Shown in pieces: positions 20,535 to 29,709 of a DNA stretch of 56,922 nucleotides; the first letter of the stretch is position 1; each line of letters begins with the position of its first letter. The stretch covers positions 1-56,922 of the forward strand of contig LFSC01000015.1 in assembly GCA_001512505.1 (NCBI GenBank), given 5' to 3'. Source of the DNA: Clostridiaceae bacterium DTU079. GTDB lineage: Bacteria > Bacillota > Clostridia > Acetivibrionales > Acetivibrionaceae. The translations under genes were made by a program, and so were the position numbers. Below the pieces are notes generated by a model. The model made no database searches. It saw nothing but the letters and a program-made list of their open reading frames with translations, and had not been told where the DNA came from.

Positions 20535-21269
20535 ATGAATAATAATAAAGAAAAAAAGACATTTCGATTATATGCGATTGTATTATTTATTTTTGCTTCA
20601 TTTGTTTTGCTTTGGACAGGGTATAGTCAAAATAAGATTAATGAGAATTATAAAAATAGGTTAAATGATAAAGAAAATGAAAATATTAAGTTTGAATATA
20701 ATCTAAATTCGGCTTTGGAAGAAAATAAAAAGCTTAATGGAGAGATAGAGAAATTAAAAAAGGATTTATCGGAAGCTCAAGATAATACAGTAAAACTGGA
20801 AAAGGAAATTAAAACACTTAAAGAAACACAACAAAAAACATTGGAGCAATATGAGAAGGTTTTAAAGGCCGATTTTGAGTATAGTAACGGAAATATCAAA
20901 GAATGTGCTTTGATATTGCTTGAGATTAAAGAAAATTCATTAAAGGGAGATTATATTTTAAAAAAATATAATGAACTGAAGAACAAAGCATATAAGGAAG
21001 CAGCAAAACTATTTTATTTCGACGGATATGATAGTTTTAAAAAGAAGAACTATAAAATTGCAATAGATAATTTTAATAATTCGCTGAAATTGACCGAGGA
21101 TGAATACTTTTCGGATGATTGCTATTATTTAAGTGCATATTGTGGATATTATATTAAAGATTATGATTTTTCTAAAGAAATGATAGACAAACTTTTAAAT
21201 AAATATCCGGAGAGTGATTATAACAGTGAAGCAAAGAGTTTGCTAAAAATGATCGAAAATGCTTCATAA
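20535..21269 (+). CDS. membrane-anchored coiled-coil TPR protein
   Basis: 244 residues from ATG 20535 (GGGTGA 5 bp upstream). A positively charged N-terminus is followed by a transmembrane helix at about 12-32, a coiled coil at about 40-115 rich in Glu and Lys, and a C-terminal helical repeat region (about 115-240) with YFDGYDSFKKKNYKIAIDNF and ADDCYYLSAYCGY-like turns typical of tetratricopeptide repeats. The repeats probably face outside the cell if the single helix acts as a signal anchor. The gene follows a candidate structured leader. The partner and function are unknown. Confidence 0.75.
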   Translation: MNNNKEKKTFRLYAIVLFIFASFVLLWTGYSQNKINENYKNRLNDKENENIKFEYNLNSALEENKKLNGEIEKLKKDLSEAQDNTVKLEKEIKTLKETQQKTLEQYEKVLKADFEYSNGNIKECALILLEIKENSLKGDYILKKYNELKNKAYKEAAKLFYFDGYDSFKKKNYKIAIDNFNNSLKLTEDEYFSDDCYYLSAYCGYYIKDYDFSKEMIDKLLNKYPESDYNSEAKSLLKMIENAS

Positions 21270-21413
21270 TGATATCTTTGATATTTTGATCAAGATATTC
21301 TTATAAATATTTTATTTTCGGTTAAGGTTAAATGCTTTTTAAAAGTATAAACTTATTGATAATAATAGTATATAATAAACTGGTAACAAAACTTAAAATT
21401 AATATAACAGTAA

Positions 21414-22697
<1,284 letters not shown>

Positions 22698-22780
22698 TTA
22701 AAGTAAAGAATTCTATAAGTTGAGTAAAATTTGTGTTATGTATAAAATAAACGTATGAAAGAGGATTAAAATAAATGTTG

Positions 22781-22822
22781 AGAAAAATATTCCATTTACT
22801 CATGTATTTGGAATATTTTTCT
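22781..22822 (+). terminator. probable serS terminator
   Basis: AGAAAAATATTCCA (22781-22794) and TGGAATATTTTTCT (22809-22822) form a perfect 14-bp stem with a 14-nt loop; the 3' arm itself provides the T-run. It can act on both strands. Confidence 0.65.
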
Positions 22823-23031
22823 TGATTTATGTATAATCAAAAATAGAAAAGGTTATTTTATAAGCAATAATTAAATAGCGGTTAATTTTTATCTTATTGA
22901 AGTTTGTTGTTACTTGTTTCCGTTAATTTTAATTATATTATTAAATAGTATGTTTTGATTGTTTTTTATGGATAAGTAGGCGATATTTTAACATATTTAA
23001 AAGTAAGGTAAAAATTTGCATGTTAAAAGTC

Positions 23032-23061
23032 TTGACAAAGTTGAGTATACCGTGTTATATT
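23032..23061 (+). promoter_or_regulatory. promoter of the tRNA-Ser pair
   Basis: A perfect TTGACA (23032-23037) lies 18 bp before TATATT (23056-23061). The tRNA begins 19 bp further on. Confidence 0.75.
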
Positions 23062-23079
23062 ATTTGTTGTCACACAGAT

Positions 23080-23170
23080 GGAGAGATGGTCGAGTTGGTT
23101 TAAGGCACCGGTCTTGAAAACCGGCGTAGGTGTGAGCCTACCGTGAGTTCGAATCTCACTCTCTCCGCCA
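23080..23170 (+). tRNA. tRNA-Ser (anticodon TGA)
   Basis: 91 nt including an encoded CCA. The acceptor GGAGAGA pairs with TCTCTCC followed by discriminator G and CCA. The anticodon loop CTTGAAA gives TGA, reading UCN serine codons. The long variable arm (GTAGGTGTGAGCCTAC) is typical of tRNA-Ser, and the T-loop is GTTCGAATC. Confidence 0.98.
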
Positions 23171-23201
23171 CAATAAAATAGCCCTAATAGGGCATCTAAA
23201 T

Positions 23202-23293
23202 GGAGAAGTACCCAAGCAGGTCGAAGGGGACGGTTTGCTAAACCGTTAGGTCGGGTAACCGGCGCCGGGGTTCGAATCCCCGCTTCTCCGCCA
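23202..23293 (+). tRNA. tRNA-Ser (anticodon GCT)
   Basis: 92 nt including an encoded CCA. The acceptor GGAGAAG pairs with CTTCTCC. The anticodon loop TTGCTAA gives GCT, reading AGC and AGU. It has a long variable arm and the T-loop GTTCGAATC. A short GCCC/GGGC hairpin at 23181-23193 separates it from the first tRNA and may aid processing. Confidence 0.98.
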
Positions 23294-23301
23294 CAATTTG
23301 T

Positions 23302-23332
23302 CCGAAAACCCTTGTTTTGCAAGGGTTTTCGG
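23302..23332 (+). terminator. terminator of the tRNA-Ser operon
   Basis: CCGAAAACCCTTG (23302-23314) and CAAGGGTTTTCGG (23320-23332) make a perfect 13-bp stem with a 5-nt loop, 9 bp after the second tRNA. The following CATTTCTAT is only moderately T-rich. Confidence 0.75.
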
Positions 23333-23503
23333 CATTTCTATACTGAATTTTTAATGCCTATGCAGTTTTTTGTTATAATAAAAAAAGGGTTTCCCCTTTC
23401 TTATCCTTGAAATCAAATTAAATAACCTTATGTATTTTTAATTCATTTTGATCATAAATATATATACAATAGTTAAAAAGATTAAAGCTTTTAATATTTC
23501 AAC

Positions 23504-24172
23504 TTAAGAATTGGAGTCTTCATCCAATGTAACGAAATATTTATAGAACGGAACCAGAAATGAAAAACCCTGAGTTAAACGGTTAACCAGATTAGGAGAA
23601 AACAATACTTCGTTAATCTTTTCCTCATGAATAAGCGAAAATGACTTTTTGTTATACCAGGTAGCCAAAGGATTTTCAGGATCACATTTGGGCCGTGCGT
23701 AATCACATCCTTCGATTACAAACTCGGATTGCTGTTTCATTTCTTTATCCAGCAACAACAAGAGTTTTGGATTATTGTCAATACGGGCGCGCAAATTTTC
23801 CATGGTCTGAGGTCTCGCAGAATAATATCCCATACCATAAGACCAAGCCTCCGGGGTGAGTTCAAACCAAAAAACGGGTTTGTCCGTCCATTCATCGGCA
23901 TGTTGGCGGATAGTAAACCAGAGGCAGTCTTTATAAGGGCCGTGGGGGTTAGGGCGTCTTGCATCACGGTATATGCGGGAGATATGAAGCCTGACATTTA
24001 AATCATCATGATTTGCAATAAAAAGATTGTATGTTTCCTCCGCAAGTTCCTGCATCGGTTTTTTTAATACAGTATTATATTCTTCTTTATGAGCCTCGAA
24101 CCAGCTTTTATTATTGTTGAATCTTATATTCCATAAAAAATCTATTGTTTGAGTGGTAAATCCCGAAAACAT
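23504..24172 (-). CDS. DUF2461 family protein
   Basis: 222 residues from ATG 24170-24172, preceded by GAGGAAT at about 5 nt; an upstream in-frame start would add a hydrophobic stretch without a ribosome site. It begins MFSGFTTQTIDFLWNIRFNN and has the family sequences NNKSWFEAHKEEY, RLHISRIYRDARRP and KDCLWFTIR (DUF2461/TIGR02453). The family is widespread and has no assigned reaction. No signal peptide or membrane segment is seen. It stands alone between the tRNA operon and the MFS gene. Confidence 0.85.
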   Translation of the reverse strand: MFSGFTTQTIDFLWNIRFNNNKSWFEAHKEEYNTVLKKPMQELAEETYNLFIANHDDLNVRLHISRIYRDARRPNPHGPYKDCLWFTIRQHADEWTDKPVFWFELTPEAWSYGMGYYSARPQTMENLRARIDNNPKLLLLLDKEMKQQSEFVIEGCDYARPKCDPENPLATWYNKKSFSLIHEEKINEVLFSPNLVNRLTQGFSFLVPFYKYFVTLDEDSNS

Positions 24173-24308
24173 TATAATTCCTCCAATAAAAAATGTAATT
24201 CTATTATATATGACGGAATTTTTTAAAGCAAGGAAGGATAATAACAGTGAATACCCTTGCTGAACCAAAGTTGTGCCCTCTGATCCAATAAGGCAGAAGA
24301 GTTAAAAG

Positions 24309-25715
24309 TTACTTAAGCTTATCAGCTCTTTCTTTTAATATTGCTCGTACATTTTGAATGTCTGTTCTGCTGTTTTTAGAAACCATAAAATAACCGAAGG
24401 CTGCCGGAACCATAAACAACTGAAAAATTGCCATAGTGATTATATAGTTGTAAGGAGAAGGGTAGTAAGAAGATACAACACCCAATACAATTCCCATAAA
24501 AGCATTCCCAAAAGAACGCCCAATTCCGTTTAAAAGATTTGCTATACTGAAGGTTGTGGCCCGATGCTCGGGAAGATTCACATCGGTTAAAAGGGCAAGC
24601 CAGTTGGGAATGTTTGCAGATTGTGCTGCGGAAGCAAGAACCGATAATAAAAACATTCCCAGTATCCATGGATTAAAAATAAACTGATTGATCAAGGAAC
24701 TCATAATTGATAGTGGATTACCGCTTTCAAAAAGCTCGAGGTTGTTCATTGGAAGAGAAAACATTATAACGTAAAGAGGTATGGAAATAAGGTTAAGAGA
24801 GCCGGTTAAAAGTGCTCTTCCTTTAAGGGTATTTTTTTGAAGTTTATCCCCAAGGTAGCCGAAGTACATTGTGGATAATCCGCCAATTTGCAATAGGGCA
24901 TAAAAGTAACCTGCAACGATCAATGAAGTTTTTTCATCTATACCCTCAGCCATAATTTTGGCACCGTAGAGAGTCGGAAGCCATAACAAAGAGCCAAGGG
25001 TAATACTCATGAAAAAACCCTGAAGCATAAGCCACCTATTGCTTTTTCTATCAAAAATCAGTTTGAAGTGAGATAGCTTAATTGAATAATTATAAGAAAT
25101 TCCCCTGGATTCCAAAGCTTTTAATTCCGGTTCAGCTACACCTTTTTGAGGTTCTTTTATGAAAAATAAAAACAGTACGAAGAAAAATCCTAAAACGGCA
25201 ATGATAATAAAAGGGCTTCTCCAACCGTAATGGGCCGAGATTATTGGTGCCGTTACAGAGCCTAAAATTCCGCCAAAGCCTTGTGATAGTCCCCATAGGC
25301 TCATAAGAGTGCCAAGGTATTTTTTCGGTATGTAATCCGACAATACGCTAAAACCTATGGAACCGATGCAGCCAAGCCCGATACCGGTAAAAATCTGAAA
25401 GGTTATCAATTGGATAAAATTTTGGCTCAATGCGGTAAAAAGGAGGGACATCGTCCAAATAGATGTTCCGAAAAAAATGAGTCTTTTTCTTCTGCCTTTA
25501 TCCGCAAGATAACCCCAAACTATTGATGAGAGTGCTATAAAAAGGATAGTTATGGCAGAAACAAAGCCCATGGATGATACACTCACATTAAGTTCTTTAG
25601 CCATAGAAGAAAAAAGCGGCGGAAATAAGCCGATAACAGCGGTATCTAAGCAACCCGATACTATAAATACGGATACTATTGCAATACTACTAACATTACT
25701 TGAACCTTTTCCCAT
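24309..25715 (-). CDS. MFS transporter
   Basis: 468 residues with about 12 hydrophobic segments. MFS motif A is visible as GYLADKGRRKRLI between helices 2 and 3, and helices 4-5 carry the glycine-rich TGIGLGCIGSIGFSVLSDY. A cytoplasmic central loop lies near 195-225. The substrate cannot be read from sequence; the overall pattern fits small-molecule or drug transport in the sugar/proton class. It lies 19 bp after the ABC-class ATPase gene in the same direction, so the two are probably co-transcribed. Confidence 0.85.
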   Translation of the reverse strand: MGKGSSNVSSIAIVSVFIVSGCLDTAVIGLFPPLFSSMAKELNVSVSSMGFVSAITILFIALSSIVWGYLADKGRRKRLIFFGTSIWTMSLLFTALSQNFIQLITFQIFTGIGLGCIGSIGFSVLSDYIPKKYLGTLMSLWGLSQGFGGILGSVTAPIISAHYGWRSPFIIIAVLGFFFVLFLFFIKEPQKGVAEPELKALESRGISYNYSIKLSHFKLIFDRKSNRWLMLQGFFMSITLGSLLWLPTLYGAKIMAEGIDEKTSLIVAGYFYALLQIGGLSTMYFGYLGDKLQKNTLKGRALLTGSLNLISIPLYVIMFSLPMNNLELFESGNPLSIMSSLINQFIFNPWILGMFLLSVLASAAQSANIPNWLALLTDVNLPEHRATTFSIANLLNGIGRSFGNAFMGIVLGVVSSYYPSPYNYIITMAIFQLFMVPAAFGYFMVSKNSRTDIQNVRAILKERADKLK

Positions 25716-25734
25716 AATATTTACCTTTCATATG

Positions 25735-27468
25735 CTACAATCCTTTTGCTTGTATAATATGACTGTTTCCAAATTCATATCTGTATCTGTTTATTGTTGC
25801 TGCAATTTCATATTTTCTAGGGAGTGCCAAATTCCCCGGATTACCTGTATAAGGAGATATACTGTCCAAACCTTTGGTTTCAATTTGGTTTAATAATATA
25901 TCAATGGCTTCTTTTAAAGTCGTTTTGTTATTAAAAATATATTTTATCATGTATTCCAGCATAACAGCTATACATGTGGTCTGACTTGAATCCACAAGCT
26001 GTTCAACATAAGAAAGATCAATTTGTGATTTGTTGTACAAAACCGTATACATTCCCTTTGCCTTAATGTCTCTGCCTTTATGGCCTTCGGGAAAACCGGA
26101 TTTCAATACTATACGCGGAGTAATTTCACCAAATTCCAAAGCTTCTGTGCTTTCTCTTTTTAGCGGATTGGCTTTAACAATCTCCTTTGCGTTATTTGTA
26201 ACATCCTTTGGCATATATTCATCCATCATAATAACCAAATCGGCTACATCAAAATAATCTCCCGACCCGCCCACGACTAAAATCGTTGAAACGCCCTTTT
26301 CCTTATAAAGCTGACGCACCTTGTCAATAAAGGGCGTTATGGGTTCCCTGTCCTTTGCAACAAGCTTTTGCATTCTTTCATCGCGAATCATAAAATTGGT
26401 GGCAGAGGTATCCTCGTCTATAAGCAAAAGATCCGTACCTACTTCCAATGCCTCAATAATGTTTGCAGCTTGTGATGTACTGCCGCTGGCGTTTTCGGTG
26501 GAAAAACTCTTGGTATCCTGCCCGTTGGGAAGATTGTTTATAAAAGGCGAAATATTGACCTTTTCAACGCCTCTTCCATCCTCGGCACGAATCTTTACTG
26601 CGTCCTTACTTGCGACCACGTATTCTCTTCCGTCACCTGAAATATGGTTGTATACACCCAGCTCCAATGCGTGTAACAGGGTGGATTTGCCATGGTATCC
26701 TCCGCCGACAATCAAGGTAATTCCCTCAGGTATTCCCATTCCTTTTATAATGCCTTTGTGGGGAAGGTTAATTTCGACCTCAAGGCTTTCAGGACTTTTA
26801 AAGGGTATTACACCCTTTGAAAGAGGCCTGTCGGAAATACCGCTTTCTCTCGGTAAGACAGAACCGTTTGCTATGAATGCCACAAGCCCTTTTGACTTGA
26901 TTTGATCTCTTAAAAAGGCCTGATCCTCGCACAAATCCACGTGCTTTTTTAATGCCTCAGTATCTATGTTATTATAAAAGAGAGTTTTTTCAATTATCTG
27001 TGGAATGGCTGAAGAAAAAATCATATCCGCATATTTTCCCAAAACCCTTCTTCCGTTGGCAGGCAATCCGACTTCAAATCTTACTTCCACCCTGTCACGG
27101 TTGATTACCACGGAAGTTCTGTCCAATATTTCCTGACCGCAGCGGTCAATGGAAATCAACCCGCTTTTGCCTGAACCTCCGGTAGGGTTGTAATATTTTT
27201 TTATATTGTTAAAAAAAAGCCGGGTTAAAAAATCAATTACCCCGATTCTTTTATAGGGCTTGTCATATAACGCTTCAGGAAAACCAGCATCCTTTTGAGA
27301 AACGATTGCCCTTACCTTTGACGGTGATGCAAAAGGATCTCCCTGAACATGGTCAATAGCTAATACATATCTATCAAATTTATATTCTCCCTTAATGTCT
27401 TTATAGGCCTTATATCCGGCTCCGTCTATGGAATGAAGTTTTCTTTTCAAATCAGTTTTATCCCTCAT
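25735..27468 (-). CDS. ABC-class ATPase of the COG3044 type
   Basis: 577 residues, soluble. A glycine-rich stretch NPTGGSGKSG lies near 95-103 and a typical Walker A, GGGYHGKST, at 255-263, with a Walker B DLLLIDEDTSATNF near 345-358. These match the predicted ABC-class ATPase family (COG3044). Trypanosome MRB1590 belongs to it as I recall, which would suggest RNA binding, but the bacterial function is unknown to me. The ATG has GGAGGG upstream. It forms an operon with the downstream MFS gene; no membrane domain is encoded in this gene, so it is not a normal ABC transporter. Confidence 0.85.
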   Translation of the reverse strand: MRDKTDLKRKLHSIDGAGYKAYKDIKGEYKFDRYVLAIDHVQGDPFASPSKVRAIVSQKDAGFPEALYDKPYKRIGVIDFLTRLFFNNIKKYYNPTGGSGKSGLISIDRCGQEILDRTSVVINRDRVEVRFEVGLPANGRRVLGKYADMIFSSAIPQIIEKTLFYNNIDTEALKKHVDLCEDQAFLRDQIKSKGLVAFIANGSVLPRESGISDRPLSKGVIPFKSPESLEVEINLPHKGIIKGMGIPEGITLIVGGGYHGKSTLLHALELGVYNHISGDGREYVVASKDAVKIRAEDGRGVEKVNISPFINNLPNGQDTKSFSTENASGSTSQAANIIEALEVGTDLLLIDEDTSATNFMIRDERMQKLVAKDREPITPFIDKVRQLYKEKGVSTILVVGGSGDYFDVADLVIMMDEYMPKDVTNNAKEIVKANPLKRESTEALEFGEITPRIVLKSGFPEGHKGRDIKAKGMYTVLYNKSQIDLSYVEQLVDSSQTTCIAVMLEYMIKYIFNNKTTLKEAIDILLNQIETKGLDSISPYTGNPGNLALPRKYEIAATINRYRYEFGNSHIIQAKGL

Positions 27469-27562
27469 TTTATACCCTCCAATAAAAGCTTTCCCTGAAA
27501 TAGTAGCATATATTTATACATATTTAAAGGAGCACATAAAATAAGGATATTAAATGGATGTA

Positions 27563-27613
27563 AAAAATGTGAAGAAAAATATTTTAGAAGCATATATTTT
27601 TCTTCACATTTTT
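27563..27613. terminator. bidirectional terminator after the 27656-28147 gene
   Basis: A 20-bp perfect inverted repeat (27563-27582 and 27594-27613, with core ATGTGAAGAAAAATAT) has an 11-nt loop. The arms start and end with A5/T5, so it can terminate in both directions. It separates the SLH operon from the ATPase operon. Confidence 0.85.
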
Positions 27614-27655
27614 AACCGGTAAATTATAAACTTAAAAATTCTAATGTTAAATATA

Positions 27656-28147
27656 CTAGAAAACAAAAAGCTTATTGTAAGCGCATATGGAAATAAGAAT
27701 AAGGCTGGACAAATCAACTGAAAAAACCAACAATCCGGGTATGGTGTCTTTGAATTCATTATTTGAATCCACCTTAAGATTGTGGTTTATATTTCCCAGC
27801 CAATAAACAATTACAAAAGCACATAAAAGCTTAAGCCACATAAGATTGATATAAAACATGCAATAAATGAAAAATACAATAACCAATATGGATTTAGAAT
27901 TTTTATATAACACTTTAAACTTATTTAAGTCAAAATTTATTAGATCCTCGATCTCTTCCAAAACCCCAGGCTCCGCATCGTCATACTCCGTATCTGAACC
28001 GAAAAGAGTGCTATGTATTGATTTTAATGCGCTAAAGGCAAGAATTGCTCCCAATACCACAAAGAACAAGGTATCGTTGGAAGCAATCAATAATACCGGT
28101 ATCAATATTAATGTTAAAATAAACATCAACATGCTTTCAATTGACAT
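27656..28147 (-). CDS. hypothetical four-helix membrane protein
   Basis: 163 residues. About four to five hydrophobic segments are visible: 5-23, 26-42, about 85-115 (possibly two) and 140-158. A charged loop (about 50-80) is rich in Asp and Glu, including DTEYDDAEPG. No family is recognised. It follows the SLH protein by 18 bp on the same strand and ends before a strong terminator, so it is the second gene of a two-gene operon and may be linked to the cell envelope. Confidence 0.65.
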   Translation of the reverse strand: MSIESMLMFILTLILIPVLLIASNDTLFFVVLGAILAFSALKSIHSTLFGSDTEYDDAEPGVLEEIEDLINFDLNKFKVLYKNSKSILVIVFFIYCMFYINLMWLKLLCAFVIVYWLGNINHNLKVDSNNEFKDTIPGLLVFSVDLSSLILISICAYNKLFVF

Positions 28148-28165
28148 TAAATTTTCTCCTGTTCA

Positions 28166-28741
28166 TTATTGATTAAAATTAACTGTAAGTGCGTTGTACA
28201 CTATTACCGACATTTCACCCCGGGTTAATTTATGGTTGGCATCAAGATTGAGATTCGTTGTCAGGTTTATTTCCGTTGCCTTATCCATTACATTGTTCGG
28301 CCATTCACCCTTTAAGTCTTTTTCATATCCAAGAGCACGAATTACAACCGCTAAAGCTTCTGCATAGGTTACGTCATTATCCGGTGCGATGGTGTTGTTG
28401 GGATATCCGGCAACCAGGTTGTACTTTATTGAGCGCTTGATGTTGTCGTAAGCCCAGTGCTTGCTGCTGATATCGGTAAAAGTGACCTTAACATTATCTA
28501 TATCGGCATCAGTGTCATATCCCATTAGCTTAACTACCAAAGTTATAAATTCGCTTCTTTTTATCTTGTTTTGAAGCCTTAAAGACCCGTCTTCATAACC
28601 CTTTAAAATACCCAGAGTTTTGAGTGTATTGGCATTGTCCTGCTGTATTTGGGGTACATTTTCTTCTGCACTCGCAAAGGGCATTATTGAGATAATTGAA
28701 ATAATGAAAATTAAAAACGCACTTATCATTTGTTTTTTCAT
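28166..28741 (-). CDS. secreted SLH-domain protein
   Basis: 191 residues. The N-terminus has a signal peptide (about 1-25, MKKQMISAFLIFIISIISIM, cut near ASA-EE). Three S-layer homology repeats fill the rest: one around LGILKGYEDGSLRLQNKIKR, one around FTDISSKHWAYDNIKRSIKY with AGYPNNTIAPDNDVTYAEAL, and one ending LTRGEMSVIVYNAL. SLH repeats bind pyruvylated secondary cell-wall polymers. There is no extra effector domain, so it may simply cap or anchor. An AAAGGTGAT ribosome site precedes the ATG. Confidence 0.9.
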   Translation of the reverse strand: MKKQMISAFLIFIISIISIMPFASAEENVPQIQQDNANTLKTLGILKGYEDGSLRLQNKIKRSEFITLVVKLMGYDTDADIDNVKVTFTDISSKHWAYDNIKRSIKYNLVAGYPNNTIAPDNDVTYAEALAVVIRALGYEKDLKGEWPNNVMDKATEINLTTNLNLDANHKLTRGEMSVIVYNALTVNFNQ

Positions 28742-29105
28742 TTATATCACCTTTCCTGTAGTTTTATATATTATATATACCTAAATTATACACCTATATT
28801 CAATTGTTTGATATTAAATAACAATTACAATTAGTATCATTTTTTTTAATGAATTTCAAGCATTTCCCTATAATATTCTCTGTATATAAATAAAGATTTG
28901 CATTAACGGTCTATATAAATTGCTTCATAAAATTTCGTATATATTTTTTTACATATATAATATAGACACCGAATAGACAGGTTTATAAGCTCTAATTTCG
29001 ATTTTACATATTTTAATTTTCTTGAATAACATACACCCTTCTTTAATGAATAATTGATGCAGCAAAAACTAAAACTAATTGTGAATAAATTAAGGAGGTT
29101 TTTTT
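28742..29105. other. divergent intergenic region (SLH / stress gene)
   Basis: 364 bp, very AT-rich. A TATAAT at about 28957-28962 has no good -35. I see no clear sigma-B, sigma-F or sigma-G pair and no ORF. A strong AAGGAGG at 29091-29097 serves the downstream gene. Confidence 0.4.
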
Positions 29106-29636
29106 ATGGCAAAGACTATTGCTGCAATCTTTGATAATTATAGCAACGCTGAAAGAGCCGCACAACAGATAAAGGATAAGGGACTTAGGACCGATGACAT
29201 TTCAATAGTTACAAAACAAGGAGATGAAGGGCAATCCGGCAATAACTTTACCATGGGGATAGAAAACATGGGTGCAAATATGACCGGGAAAAATAACCAG
29301 GGAGGCATAAACGATAACATTTCCGATGGAGTTGTTACAGGCGGTATACTTGGAGGATTGGCAGGTCTTTTAATCGGTGCAGGCAGCATGGTTATTCCAG
29401 GCTTGGGTATAATTGCTGCAGCCGGTCCTATAACCGGACTTATATCGGGAGCAATAACCGGAGGTATAGTTGGAGGATTGGTTGATCTGGGAATTCCGGA
29501 GAACAAAAGCAAGCAGTATGAAACCGATATTAAAGCGGGAAAGACTCTTTTTAGCATGAAGATAGACGATGACAAGGTGGATGAGGTAAGTTCAATATTG
29601 AGAAATAACGGAGCTGTAAGTGTAGACAGCTACTAA
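29106..29636 (+). CDS. YflT-like general stress protein with glycine-zipper
   Basis: 176 residues. The N-terminus MAKTIAAIFDNYSNAERAAQ matches the YflT/general stress protein 17M domain (about 1-60). The middle (about 78-142) is a long hydrophobic glycine-rich stretch with GGLAGLLIGAG and ISGAITGGIVGG, typical of glycine zippers that insert in or lie on membranes. A short C-terminal domain ends VSSILRNNGAVSVDSY. In Bacillus the relatives are heat and stress induced; here induction is inferred only. A terminator at 29647-29675 closes the gene. Confidence 0.8.
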   Translation: MAKTIAAIFDNYSNAERAAQQIKDKGLRTDDISIVTKQGDEGQSGNNFTMGIENMGANMTGKNNQGGINDNISDGVVTGGILGGLAGLLIGAGSMVIPGLGIIAAAGPITGLISGAITGGIVGGLVDLGIPENKSKQYETDIKAGKTLFSMKIDDDKVDEVSSILRNNGAVSVDSY

Positions 29637-29646
29637 AGAAGATTTA

Positions 29647-29675
29647 AAAGCGAGGCAAATTATCTGCCTCGCTTT
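29647..29675. terminator. bidirectional terminator between convergent genes
   Basis: AAAGCGAGGCA (29647-29657) and TGCCTCGCTTT (29665-29675) make a perfect 11-bp stem with a 7-nt loop. It lies between the stress gene on the plus strand and the VanW gene on the minus strand. Confidence 0.85.
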
Positions 29676-29709
29676 GTTTAAATGACTTGGAACAATGTAA
29701 AGCAATACT

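Larger units (their letters stand above)
22698..23079. other. serS-tRNA intergenic region
   Basis: This 382-bp AT-rich gap has a strong hairpin at 22781-22822 and the tRNA promoter at 23032-23061. Between them I see no convincing ORF or repeat. Confidence 0.6.

Noticed and set aside
23023..23322. Minus-strand ORF of 99 residues across the two tRNA genes
   Set aside because: This is the well-known false ORF that arises antisense to tRNA-Ser genes (GxxEAGIRTP-type sequence). It overlaps both tRNAs completely and has no ribosome site.
23384..23402. Hairpin AAAGGG/CCCTTT as a terminator for the DUF2461 gene
   Set aside because: The stem is only six pairs, about 100 bp from the stop at 23504, and the T-run on the minus strand is weak.
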